A stretch of 64,000 bases of DNA from Neckera pumila (taxonomy: Eukaryota; Streptophyta; Bryopsida; Hypnales; Neckeraceae). Under the pieces are notes generated by a model, which searched no databases, was not told the DNA's origin, and saw only the letters and a program-made list of their open reading frames with translations. Of this stretch, positions 38,657-49,400 are shown one piece after another (position 1 is the first letter of the stretch; each line of letters opens with the position of its first letter). A program made the translations under genes and the position numbers. The stretch covers positions 22,538,975 to 22,602,974 of the forward strand of contig OZ018409.1 of the NCBI GenBank assembly GCA_963969595.1. The letters are read 5' to 3'.

Positions 38657-38737
38657 CAGATCTGAACCCAAACTCTACACCTAGCTTAACCTCGCAGCGT
38701 TTCTGTTAGCAGCGTTCAGAGTTTGAGTTCAGATCTT
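38657..38737. repeat. Hairpin with 20-bp arms downstream of LRR relic
   Basis: CAGATCTGAACCCAAACTCT at 38657-38676 pairs with AGAGTTTGAGTTCAGATCTT at 38718-38737 (18 of 20 positions) around a 41-base loop. It lies about 160 bases beyond the stop of the LRR relic, so it may be in its former 3' untranslated region or be a small fold-back element. Confidence 0.6.
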
Positions 38738-40485
38738 GACGAATTGCCATCAATGGCATTTTCAGAAGGGATATACCAGATAAGAGAACCACCTCAATTC
38801 AAGCTTACTACGAATGCTTCGAAAGATTCATCTTTTTTCTTGATTTCGGGTGCTGCGATTGATTGTGTTGGGAAGCAATTGCTTGTGTAGGGCTTAATTT
38901 ATTTGTGGCGTCGCCACAAGCCATACTCGCCAAGAACAAAGTTGAGGGTGATGGCGATGCAAGCAAAAACAAGCTCGGTACATAGCACTTACGGAGACAA
39001 AGCCAAGCACAGTGCCCAAGACTGTTCCTGGAGCCATTGTCGCAGATTTTCGAAAGTGGTCTCCCACACAAAATCTCTGTTTCCCGGAAGATAGGAATCC
39101 TCTCTAAACCCTTGCAACTGCGTCCCAGATGGAATGACACCCGAAAGGTTGTTTTTGGCCAGTCGGAGAGCGCTCAACTGCGTCAATGCACTAAACTTTT
39201 TCAGGTATAGGCCCTTGCAGAAAGTTGCTAGAAAGATCCAAAGATTGAAGAGGTAGGGCGCCAAACCCCTCAGGAACTGGGCCAGTGAATGCATTATTCG
39301 AAAGATTGCAGTACACGAGGTTCTTGAGCTCCCCAATATCTCCGGGAATGCTGCCAATGAAATCGTTCTCCGCTAAATTCAGTGCAACGACGAAATGCCC
39401 AACTGCTCATGGGTAGTTTCTGCGTACCCCCTTTCACCAAAATCGCTAAGTCTTGGTTGTTGAGAATGGTCACGACAGATGTTTCGATAGGCTTTGCTGT
39501 TATATTCTTGTCGATGAAGCTAGCCTTGAAATTGGGTGAAGTCACTACGAAATAGCCCTGACAGATGATTATCCGCGAGGTCCAAAATTTGTAGAACTGG
39601 AAAAGTCCACATCCACGAGGGAACTCGACCCTGGAGTTGATTGTGTGCAAGCATGAGTACCCTTATTGACAAGAAAGAAGCCACGTCGAAGTCTCCGAGA
39701 AACTCCCCGTCGAAGTTGTTCCTGTTGGCGTCAAAATAAATGAAATGGGGATTGGTCAGGAGGGGCTTGTAGATGTTTCCTGACAGGGAGTTGTTGGAGA
39801 TTGAGAGGTAAGTCAGCGACCTGATGTTACTGAAGTCCAGATCAAAGACTCCAGAAAGTTGGTTGTTTTGAAGCAGAAGCTGCTGCAAGTTTGTGCAATT
39901 CTCTAGCTGTGATGGTGTTGTCCCTGAGATTCTGTTGTGGGCCAAGACTAGATAGGTGAGTTGCATTCCCCTAGTGTTGATGAAATTTGTCCTTCTAGAT
40001 AGTTGTTAGACAGATCCAGCAAGAGTATACTTTTGAGGTTTCCAAGGCTGGCTGGTATGGTGCCACTGATGGAGGTGTCACGGACGAGCAGAACCTGAAG
40101 TGACGAGCAGTTACCCAGTGACTCCGGAATCGTCCCATTCACACTAGTATCGCTGACCTCCAGCCAATTCAGGTTTTGCAAGCTGCCCAATTCCAGTGGT
40201 ATAGTTCCTGTGAGTTGCTTTGTAGAGAGTGCGAGAAAGACTAGATTTCGACCATTTCCGAGTGAACGCGGAATTGTTCCTTGAAGCTCATTTTCCTGCA
40301 GGCCCAGATGCTCTAGCTTGGGTAAGAGTCCTAGCCAGTCAGGTATCCTTCCTGTGACAGGGTTGGACATGATAATATCGAAAGAGCCACGAATCCTTCT
40401 ATCGATGACGGCAACGTGCCGAAAATTTTGTTGTGACTCACATCTATTAGAATGGCCAATTTCGTTAAACTGGCGGTATTCTTAG

Positions 40486-40740
40486 TGCCATATTTTCCTT
40501 GTGCCATATTCCTTGTGCCATTTTTCAGACCGCAAGCTCTGAACATCTAGAACAGATACAGATTCCAGACATCTAAGACTGTTGTAGATTTCAAACATTT
40601 AAGAATTGTATAGATTTCAAACTGATCATACTAAAAATCTAAGATTTATATAGATTTTAGATATCTAAGACAAGCGTAGATTTTTGGAATGTACGATAAG
40701 TGTAGATGTTAGAACGGTCGTTCTGAACTAAAATAACGTG
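40486..40740. repeat. Short degenerate tandem repeats beside LRR second half
   Basis: 40486-40526 repeats CTTGTGCCATATT-like words three times. 40550-40700 repeats GTAGATTTCAAACATTTAAG-like words four to five times at roughly 35-40 bp. They lie in the gap between the two LRR halves. Confidence 0.45.
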
Positions 40741-40951
40741 CCATTTTAACGAAATTGACCATTAGATTGATGTTTGACTGAAATTGACCAAGCCTGCCAC
40801 AACTGTCCCAAAACACCTCAATAAGTCACTCTTTGAAAAAAAGGGGGGGATGCTTTTTTATCAAACTTATATCCTACACCAAACTGAGGTCTAGGAATAA
40901 TGTTGGTCAAATGTCAAGCATCCTTGTGCTATCAATAGAGCCGCTCAACTC

Positions 40952-41849
40952 TCAACCCCTAAACGTCTCTTTCCTGAATTTTTGCACATTTTTGCTTATT
41001 TCTTTGTACAAAAATATCATTTACCAGAATTTCATGAAATTGGTCAGGTTGTCTTTTCTAGATTCAAGTCTGCTTTGGATCCCCACTAAACCCCTAAATC
41101 GCGCCCCCACTCCCCAAACTGGAGTACATTGCGCCTTCTCCACGATGCTTACCATTGCTACCTTGTACGCCATCCGGACTCCCCAAACCGCAAGCGCCCA
41201 GGTTGCACTCATCACCATAAACCACTCGCAGGAATTTCCCCGTTCATTTGCAGGGAGGGTTCTGCGGCATAATGCCTGATTGCGCGGGATTTCTTGCATA
41301 ATCGGGCATTACGGATTCTTCATCTAATTTCAATTTTTCATCTGCAATATTCATTCTGTTCTGCTCATGATGCTTGTGGTTTACGTTGGACAATGGCCTC
41401 TCGTCGTAGGGCATTTCGGGAAATAAAGGGCCTCCTCGTCAGCCCATTATTTCCCGAAATGCCCTCCTCCTCGGGCATTGCCCTATACTAAACCCCCCTG
41501 CAGCGCTACCCGTACACCAAAACTGCGAGAATACCCCTGACAGGTCGCGAAAACGAACTCTCCCAGTCCGCGCCAAATCTGCCAACGGCCAGCCACCGGG
41601 AGCAGCCGGTGATCGAGTTCACTGGCCCGGTCCCGTATGACATACAGAAAGGCGTTCCTGTTGTCAAACTGTCAGAATCCGATGTATTGTACCCCTCCGC
41701 CACGGCGCAACCACTTTTATGCATCATTTTCCACCACTCTCAGACCAATGTACAATTTTCGCTGCACTTCACTCAGCATCCACAGAGCTATTCCCCTTTC
41801 AAAAATTCTGAGCGACCACATTCTGGCTGGTGGGGCGCTCAGGGGTTAA
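40952..41849 (+). mobile_element. ~0.9 kb element with TTAA-type ends inside LRR relic
   Basis: The left end TCAACCCCTAAACGTCTC (40952) and the reverse complement of the right end, TTAACCCCTGAGCGCCCC (41849), share ACCCCT(A/G)A. The first ~110 bases match 61864-61985 closely (CCTAAACGTCTC, TGAATTTTTGC, TTGTCTTTTCTAGATTCAA). It sits between the LRR halves, so it may have split the gene. No transposase is visible. Higher GC near 41090-41650 suggests captured or composite sequence. Confidence 0.5.
41408..41465. repeat. 24-bp inverted repeat (hairpin, 10-base loop)
   Basis: The left arm starts AGGGCATTTCGGGAAATAAA (41408-41431); the right arm ends ATTTCCCGAAATGCCCT (41442-41465). 23 of 24 positions pair. 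Flanking bases extend the symmetry loosely (GGCCTCTCG against CGAGGAGGAGG). It lies within the ~0.9 kb element in the LRR relic. Confidence 0.75.
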
Positions 41850-42683
41850 TCACAAATCACTCAAAAATAACGATATAGGCAGCCCGTTGCTGGGACAGAT
41901 TGAATGAAGTAGTACGTGTAGAATTTGATAGTTTCAGGTAACTTATCAAATGTTGCAAGTTGATCTCTGTTTTTCACGTACCTAGGCCGATGTCCCCCGT
42001 AAAATTGTTTTCATACAGCATGACCTCCTTGAGCATCCGATTCCTGTACAACGCTCCTGGAATGCTGCTATTCAGTCTATTATACCTCACATCAATAACT
42101 TCCAAGTTAGGGCACGCTGCCCGGCCCAGTTCCACCGGTATCTCCCCTCCAACTGGTTTGGCCCAAGTCTCACCTCTGTCAACCTCATCAACCTCCCGAA
42201 CTCTTTCGGAATGTTACCAACTAGTTTGTTTCCACTTAAGCCCAACTTTCTCAACCTCCGAAGATTACCGATCTCCACAGGAATTGTCCCTGATATGCCA
42301 CTGTGTGTGAGGTCAATGCTCCTTAGGAACCCTAATCTTCCAACGCTGGGAGAGAGAACGGCACCCACAGTAGTGTTCAAACCAGACAAAGAGATTGATT
42401 CTACATGCTCCAAGCTCCCAGTGCAATTGATGCCTTCCCAATGGCATGGCGATGTGTCCGCTGCAGTCCAGGTTTGCAGCTCCGTTGTCACGTTCAAGCT
42501 CTTCTTGAGCTCCAGTAAAGCCTCTCCATCCGGTGTCAGGGCTGCATATTGAGCAAAATGGAACAACAGCAACAGTAAAGGAAACACAGAGATCACCCTC
42601 ATGGTGAGATCAGAAATGGTATTGGGAGATCGAATGTCCAGCTCAGTTCTTCTTGGAATCAGCACGGACTCCAAGAAGAACAA

Positions 42684-43229
42684 GATTTAGAAAAAATGTT
42701 GTAACTCTTGTTCTCCCTGGAACTGGCATAAATAACTTATATATCTTCAACATCCCACTCCAACAACCACAAGAATTACATACAAGAAAGGCCGGGTGCA
42801 CTCTAGACTATTAATCTAGAACTTATATCTGATTGATTTGAACCTGATCGAACCGACATCTAGAGCTAAGTCAGTAAGACTTTAGTTGCAAGCATTGCAC
42901 ATTCCACCAACTGAAGGTTCGGAAATACTAAGTTAACTTACTACACTAGCATCCGTCTGCATTGTGTCGTACTTGAGAATGAATGCAGCATTCCAGGCTT
43001 TTAATGGTCCGGTGACAGTGGAATTACAATACTGTGTCAGAGTGTGGGCATTCACTAAGAGTATCAAACAGCGGACGGACGGGATCATGTGGCTGAGAAT
43101 GCAAAGATGGTCAATTGGATACATTTTATTTTTTTTGGAAACGAAAATGAAACGGAATTTCATTGCAAAGAAAAGCACCAATTGGATACGTGATACTTGG
43201 AGTAATAAGTTGATACAAGCTTAATCATA
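42684..43229. other. Upstream region of LRR relic
   Basis: Presumed former promoter of the minus-strand LRR gene. No coding feature is recognised on either strand. Confidence 0.4.
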
Positions 43230-43419
43230 CGGTAGAACCTCTCTAACTTGAACCTCTATAAGCAGATAAACCTCTGTAAACCAATCATGTCAGACCAGTC
43301 CCGAACTGGACCACATAACAAAGGCTGTGACTAAAAAAGACCCTCCAGAAATCAATAAACCTCTATAAACCAATCTGTCAAACCAGTCCGGGACCGATCA
43401 GCTTAGAGAGGTTCTACTG
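43230..43419. mobile_element. Pogo/Tigger-like MITE (190 bp, TA duplication)
   Basis: Ends CGGTAGAACCTCTCTAA (left) and CAGTAGAACCTCTCTAAG (right, reverse complement) match the CAGTAGAACCTC-type ends of pogo/Tigger elements of the Tc1/mariner superfamily. TA flanks both ends (43228-43229 and 43420-43421). A second inner copy of CCTCTATAA(G/A)C sits on each side. No transposase is present, so it is non-autonomous. Confidence 0.85.
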
Positions 43420-43429
43420 TACCTGTATA

Positions 43430-44689
43430 GGTTGGTACTCTAGTTTTTTGTTTCGTTTCCTGTTTTGGCACAAATGAAGGTACGTTAGGTTTCAAAGTTT
43501 TGATGTGTTATAAACCAGATATAAATAATACACTAACTTTTCAGTTGCTTACACAACATGGTGAAATTAGGTTGTTCCATACTAATTTCTTGCCATTTGC
43601 TACTAAGTATATGCATATTTACTATTTTCTACAAGAATGCACTACTTTTGAATTAGGAATTGTTGTAATTGGGGCTTATGAACCTCTATGTTACAAATAG
43701 AAATATCTATTGAAGTATTTGTTGACTTTGATGGCTTGTAAAGTAACTTTTTTGGGACAAGGCACCGGAGTTGTTAAGGCAATCTAATTTCACTATTTTA
43801 GGTACGTAGAGCATTTCCACCAGTGTATATAATAGTGTCTCGGCAAGTCATTTGTTGAACCCAATTGTTTTTTTGTGTCCTACCAATTAGAGACTTTTGA
43901 ATTTGTTAATGCAAGCTACAACAAAAATCAATCTCGACACCTCAAGTTGTAGTGCCCGGCCCATTTGACCTTTGCCACAGTATTCACAAAGAGATGAAGG
44001 TTTATTGATGTTTTTGACACGGGGGGTGCACTTAGTGTATATAATCCAAACTACGTGCGACCAAAACTTTGTACCTCCTGTATTATATCCTAAAATTTAA
44101 ATAAATGAAAACAAAAAAAATAAGAATATATTTTTTTAATTTGAAAGTTTATGTTTTGAATTATTTTTATTTTTATTTGCTAATGGTAATTAGTTACAAA
44201 TTTTTGAAGTAAATAGATACACTGCAGAACTGAAAAACAACTTTTACATCCCTATATTATATCCTAAAAAATTGTCTAAAAAATGAACAAAAAATTCCTA
44301 AAAATAACTCTCTATTGAAAGCTCATTTTGAGTTGAATATTGATGCAACGGTCATCTAAATGTGTTCTCTATAAATATTTGAGTTGAAAAATATACCATT
44401 TTAGGTTCATTTTCAACCTCTTCTAGGAATCATTCCATATTTCATTTGAGTTGGAAATTTTTGCAATAAAAAACTATAGTCATTACCAAACAATGCTCAA
44501 AATTTTAGGTTGAAATTATAGTTTATTAGAAACCACTTGTTTGCACATGGTTTGTAGTAGTAGAACCAAGTGCCCTCCCCGAGATTTTTGAGGTGTGCAA
44601 TCATTGGAAATAGAGTTTGCTAGGTGGTTGCATTAAATGACCCATATGCAAGAGTAAAACATTGTGTTTTACTATGTGAAATTTCACTC
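43430..44689. other. AT-rich intergenic DNA
   Basis: No gene is recognised. The word AGAGCATTTCCACCAGT at about 43808, next to GGCAATCTAATTTCACTATT, resembles end sequences of other small elements here (compare 45289, 47010, 56714 and 59150). Confidence 0.45.
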
Positions 44690-44972
44690 TAAGGTAGCCG
44701 ACCCATTCCAACCTTCCTGATTTCTAACCCATTGTTGATTTTGCAATCAGCCTACGGTCACAAATAGAAAGGTCTATATCACCATTATGAATCAAAGAGA
44801 ATCTTCTACCAAAAAAATTTATAGTAATTACATTTTGTGTAATAAAATTCTGGAAAAATATGCAACTCTTCCAAATTCTATTTTTATACATGGAAAAAAT
44901 TCCATACTCAAAAAATCTGCACTCCAAATATGAGTAATTGCTTAAGTGGTTGGAAATGGGTCGGTTACCTTA
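44690..44972. mobile_element. MITE with TAAGGTA ends (283 bp)
   Basis: The left end TAAGGTAGCCGACCCATTCC and the reverse complement of the right end, TAAGGTAACCGACCCATTTC, match at nearly all positions. TA at each tip fits a TA target duplication. It belongs with 58208-58617 and 60488-60888, which share TAAGGTAGAGCCACCCAT. Confidence 0.7.
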
Positions 44973-45071
44973 CACCTTAGGAACCAGTTTTTTGCTGTGC
45001 CGCTAAGAAATGTCAAATGCCTACTTGTAGGGGCCAAGAAACATGGCGGGCCCTTGTCAAAAAACTGATAT

Positions 45072-45252
45072 CATTACAAAAAATTTCAGGCCTCAACAAG
45101 ATTGCTAGTGCGTGAATTTTGGCCCCCGCGGGGTGCAATTACAACATGTAACCACGTCACATTTCGAATTTTCAAATTTTTTTTCCCCCCATAATTGCAC
45201 CACAGGGGTGCAAGACTAGCGACCTTATTGAGGGCTGAAATTTTTCCTAATG
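45072..45252. repeat. Long inverted repeat, arms ~62-70 bp
   Basis: The left arm 45072-45141 (starts CATTACAAAAAATTTCAGG) pairs with the right arm 45191-45252 (its reverse complement starts CATTAGGAAAAATTTCAGC), with a central GGGGTGCAATTA/TAATTGCACC. Outside it, TAAGAGCATCTCCATCAGT (reverse strand, about 45287-45305) is a sequence typical of plant MITE ends. This looks like a fold-back MITE whose outer borders I could not fix. Confidence 0.6.
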
Positions 45253-45439
45253 GCAAAGACAGTTTAGCGTGCTAATTTTTAGCCTTACTGATGGAGATGC
45301 TCTTAGTCCAATCTGTACACCTTGAATACTATGATGCCAACTGAATGTATTGACTAAAGAGATCTGAATTTTTGAATTAGTTACAACCGTTTGCCAACTC
45401 ATTGAAGATAATCCGATTTCTTTGCGATGATTTTTGCTC

Positions 45440-46354
45440 TTAACTTTTAAAGTTCCAAGACTCTTTTCCTGTCCAAGACTACTCAAAACTTATACATCTA
45501 CTACATTCATCCAAGGAGAAATAATGGATTATTTTAGATCTAATTGTAGGATCTTGTACTAAACTTGTCTCTGATCATGTGGTAAAAATTTCATGAAGTT
45601 CAACTATACATATTGGAAGATATTAGCATTCAAAATTGGAAAAAAAAGGATTTTCTTAACACTGGCCTATAATTTCAGATGACTTTGACCATCATTTGTA
45701 GATTTTTTTTGCACTATGGACATCAAATTTTAAGAATTTTATATTGAAGAATTGAATTGAAAGTCTAAAAACAAGTTTCAAGAAAAATGCACTTGATCTT
45801 CATTCTTTAAAAAATTGCTAAGTAGAAGAAGGTCCAATAATGAATGAAAAACAAAATCATTAATAGCTCTAAGATGGAATTGAAACACAACAATTCCAAT
45901 AGTGAAATTGTTCTAACAAGCAAACTTAACCGTGTCAATCAATTTTTTTGGAAAATTGTAAAAATTGCATTAAAAAATGATCCTACAATTTATTTTTTTA
46001 AGAAGATGCTTCGTTTGCTCTAAAAACAAGATTGTCCGTAACTTTTCCATCTCGAGTCTAAATAGAATGAATCAAAGCTACACATATAGAAAAAAAATAC
46101 TACATTTTAGAAAAAAAATATTGAAAAAGTTGAGTTTTTGTGAGTTTTTTTGTGCTACCTGTCAAGTTCAATTTTGGCCTTATTGTGGTATAACTTTTGT
46201 TCTTGAACACCAATTGCAATAAAATGATATTGCCACAAAATTAATCAACTTTCTATTTTATATGAAAGTTTTACCAAAAATTGAGTTCATAAGAACCTAT
46301 CCAAAATCCATTTTGTCCCTTGGCTTGAAGGGGCAATGGGGCTTTAGGTATTAT
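45440..46354 (+). mobile_element. Dispersed ~0.92 kb non-coding element, copy 2
   Basis: Same family and orientation as 1706-2632. The left end is TTAA (45440-45443) followed by CTTTTAAAGTTCC; the right end GGCTTTAGGTATTAT is degenerate near 46354. Inner landmarks match copy 1 and, inverted, the copy at 63132-64000. No coding capacity is seen. Confidence 0.7.
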
Positions 46355-47173
46355 CTCCTAAATGCCAAGGCCTTTTTTGATCATTTGTTTTGAATTTGAA
46401 CTTGGTTATATTCCTCTATCCCTACCTTTCATTCTATGACTACTTTGCAACTACAACAATGTGCATTTAAGAGTTGGTGCTAATAAAAAAGGCTACAATT
46501 GCAAGATAGTTGTTTAAGACATTTAGTTGTTCTTTAACTGGTTGTAGCAGATACATTTTGTTTCTAGTGCATTGTTTCAAACATCTAGAAGTTCTTTTAG
46601 AAATTCTACTTTGAACACAATTCTTGCTTTACATATCCCATATGGGTTGTTTTACTTCCTACCACTCCACTTGTATATAGAACTTTCTTTTCATCCATAG
46701 TGCATATCAATCCATTTATCTTTTTTACAAAGCATGCCACGTGGTTACCCTTCCCTTGTATTTTTTACATTTGGTCAGCATTTTATTGCTACCTCCCCTA
46801 TACTAAATAGTGCAATTGGGTTGCCTTAACCCCAAGGTTACCTTATGTTACCTCATGACTCATGGCTCTGTCCAGATGGAGGCACAAGCCATTCTTTGAT
46901 CCCGCGCCATGAATCAGTGTACAAATCCATACAACACACATTATTCCCCACATCTCTGCATCCTTCTACAGTAACTCAAATACTGATATAGTGTAGAATG
47001 TCAAGATATTAGTCTGAGGCAATCTAGTTGCACTATTCAATGTAGCTAATTTTGGACCTTTGATTGCAAATATGAATCAAAAATTTGCAAATTTATCATG
47101 TGTGAAAAACAAAGAATTCCTGTGTTTCTCTAGGCATAAATTCACCTTGCTTGGCCTACTTCTTCGGACGGGT
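46355..47173. other. Intergenic DNA
   Basis: No gene is recognised. The words GGTTGCCTTAACC (about 46815) and GAGGCAATCTAGTTGCACTATT (about 47012) recur in related form near 43775, 59150 and 59650, suggesting ends of small elements. Confidence 0.45.
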
Positions 47174-48281
47174 TTAACCCCTCACCGCCCAAGGCCTAAC
47201 CATGTCAAAAAACAACCATGCTTTTCAAGTGTTATAAGTCTAAATGTGAGTAAGGTATGAAAATCTCAACCGTACAATCTTGTAGTGTGCATGTTGTAGA
47301 TGGTATTAATCAAATTTTGGGTTATTTGACCGTATAGATTGAAAGATTATAATGTTTTAGTGTTGAAAAAAGATTTTGAAATTGTCTTCAAAACACATTT
47401 GGAGGTGAAATTTCACCTCCAAACCTACTCAAATGAAAAAACTTTAAACTAAAATGTGATTCAAAACCAAAAGATAAACACTTTGGTGGAAAAAAATTAT
47501 TCAATTGACTCATTGCATTTGCAAAATTGTTTTGAAATGTCAAAAAATAGTGAAAAAAGTAGCAAAAAAACACATCTATGGCTGAACCCACCTCTACTAA
47601 AATGCTTCTCAATCAATCATAACTTCTTGGATTGGTATGAAAATTTTATCACAAGAACTAGACTAGTATGCGCAACTTTTCTTACAAAAATTATTGGAAT
47701 AAAACCTTAGTTGAAGAAGTTATAAGTTGCCAAAGTTCACTGTAATGCAAAAATGTCTGGATTTTGAATTTCAAGTTGCTTCCAAAACAACTTGGATTGA
47801 CATGAAAATTTTACCTCAATAAGTAGAATTTATGGGGAACAAAATCCAACAAATTTTATTGAAAAATAACATTTGATGAAAAAGATACAAGCCCCCAAAG
47901 TTGCATCCATCTCAATGTAGTGTGTGAACTGAAATTGAACTTGTGAACTTTGAATGACTTTCAAAAATTCAATACATCTTGGATAGATCTGAAATTTTTA
48001 CCACAAGAACTAGTCTAGTATGTGCAACTTTCCTTATAAGTTTTATTGAATTTGGACATCAGATGCAAAAGTTACACCACTTTGAAGCTGACCAAGGGGT
48101 TTTTTTTGGCTGCGTATCAAAGCGGTGGCTCTGTTTCATAGGTTAATTTTCCAAGGAAACTAGATGGAGAGGCCAATTTTTGGTGGATTGAGCGATTTAT
48201 TGCTCAAGAAAAAAATTCCCTAAAGCTGACTACTAGACTGTGTGAGGACACTTTTGGGCCCCTTGGGCGGTGAAGGGTTAA
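47174..48281. mobile_element. TTAA-flanked element (1,108 bp) with inner repeats
   Basis: TTAA lies at 47174-47177 and 48278-48281. Inside them, CCCCTCACCGCCCAAGG (left) and CCCTTCACCGCCCAAGG (right, reverse complement) match at 16 of 17 positions. The interior contains three diverged units starting near 47625, 47791 and 47978 (CTTGGAT-x-TGAAA-TTTTAC, ACAAGAACTAG, TATG(C/T)GCAACTTT). No transposase frame is visible. Confidence 0.75.
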
Positions 48282-48320
48282 GTAACGTCCTGCAAAGCAA
48301 ACATTGAGTCGGGTGCCAAG

Positions 48321-48546
48321 CAGGGTCCGGGAAGAACCGGCAACTAGTTACAAGTTAGCGAGTTAAATTGAAAAAAAACCGGTTGTGATTTGAAAACATC
48401 GGCTAAAAAACCAGTGTAAAATTTCTGTTTTGTATAGAAAGGAGAGAAAAAGAGAGAAAATAACCGGACTCAGTACTTGAGAAACAGGTTCAGTATGGAA
48501 ATGAGAGGAAACTAGCTGATAATCCTCAGAAATTTCCCGGACCCTG
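48321..48546. mobile_element. hAT-like MITE (226 bp) with exact 8-bp duplication
   Basis: Ends CAGGGTCCGGGAA and its inverse TTCCCGGACCCTG are perfect over 12-13 bases. The flanks are GTGCCAAG at 48313-48320 and again at 48547-48554, an exact 8-bp target-site duplication. A CAGGG-type end plus an 8-bp duplication is diagnostic of the hAT superfamily. The interior is non-coding and matches 56415-56655 (AACCGGACTC, ACTTGA, AAACAG). Confidence 0.9.
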
Positions 48547-48554
48547 GTGCCAAG

Positions 48555-49400
48555 TCAAGAGTTGTCCTGCACTCCTGCTTTGCTAGGTACTCGTCCCGTG
48601 CTCACATGCTTTGTAGTTGCAGCATTGATGTCTAATTCCTTGTCCTGCCGTGATAGTGAATGCTAGCTTCCATGATTTCGAAAAGACAAGGTACGACGTA
48701 TTCTCCGTACAAGGGGGGACACATATTCCAAGCCCTTAAACTGAGTTCAACTCTTGACAGGTTGAAAAACACGCAGAAGAAGTGATTGCACCCCACTGCA
48801 GGGCCAATTTACTCTCATTCCAGGTGGCCAAATCTCTCCAAAAGCAGGCTATAACCGACATAGCTAAATGCGACAGTGAGAAAAGCTTCAGAGCCAACAC
48901 CCAGTCCAGGAGTACAAATTAGGCTCAGTGCATGCTACTCATTTTTTTCCTTTCATTTTGAACCCTGCACGATTCTGAGAGCGATTCATAATACTTGCCC
49001 TCACTTCGAGTTCTGAAGTCTCTATTTGAGAGTCATTTCTTCTGGCAAAACACAAGTCTTGCAGTGACACCCCTAGTCAGGTGTCAAACCTTACAATTCC
49101 GTCCAAAATTTGCAAGTTTGTTACCCAAATAATAATTCTTTCCTCTCCGTAAACGCAATTCTGAAATCTGTGTTCCTCTGGAGGCCAGCTCTGACCCCCA
49201 TTGCGCACTGCTCAACACGATTCCTTGAAAAGTCTCCACGAATCTCCAATCACCTCTGTTTGTTACTAAATCTCCAAGAAATTGTAATTGAAATCTTCAA
49301 GAATCTTCGAGTTATTCACGGGCCAGATGAGTGAGTACTACATCTTGTGAACATCGTTCTTGGGCAGTCTATTGTCTGCTGTTGGAAGCAGTGCACCGGA
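48555..49400. other. Intergenic DNA upstream of P450 relic
   Basis: Composition is closer to average than in the flanking repeats. No separate gene is recognised. It may include the former promoter of the P450 relic. Confidence 0.4.

Larger units (their letters stand above)
38899..42602 (-). pseudogene. LRR receptor-like protein (RLP) pseudogene
   Basis: From the ATG at 42602 the product begins with a signal peptide (VFPLLLLLFHFAQYAA), an LRRNT_2 cap (LTPDGEALLELKKSLN, CHWEGINC) and plant-type LRRs of the LxxLxLSxNxLxGxIP kind. The second half, about 40500-39000, carries many more LRRs, a KGG island-like break, the typical closing NNLSGVIPSGTQLQGF, a transmembrane segment (LVFACIAITLNFVLG) and a short basic tail (EYGLWRRHK) ending at stop 38899-38901. 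There is no kinase, so it is RLP-like. The frame breaks near 42145, 40375, 39962, 39530, 39395, 39203 and 38985. A donor (GGCCTAG|GTACGTG) ends the first part at 41982. About 1.4 kb of non-LRR DNA, including a mobile element, separates the halves. Such receptors sit in the plasma membrane and sense peptides or elicitors. Confidence 0.8.
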
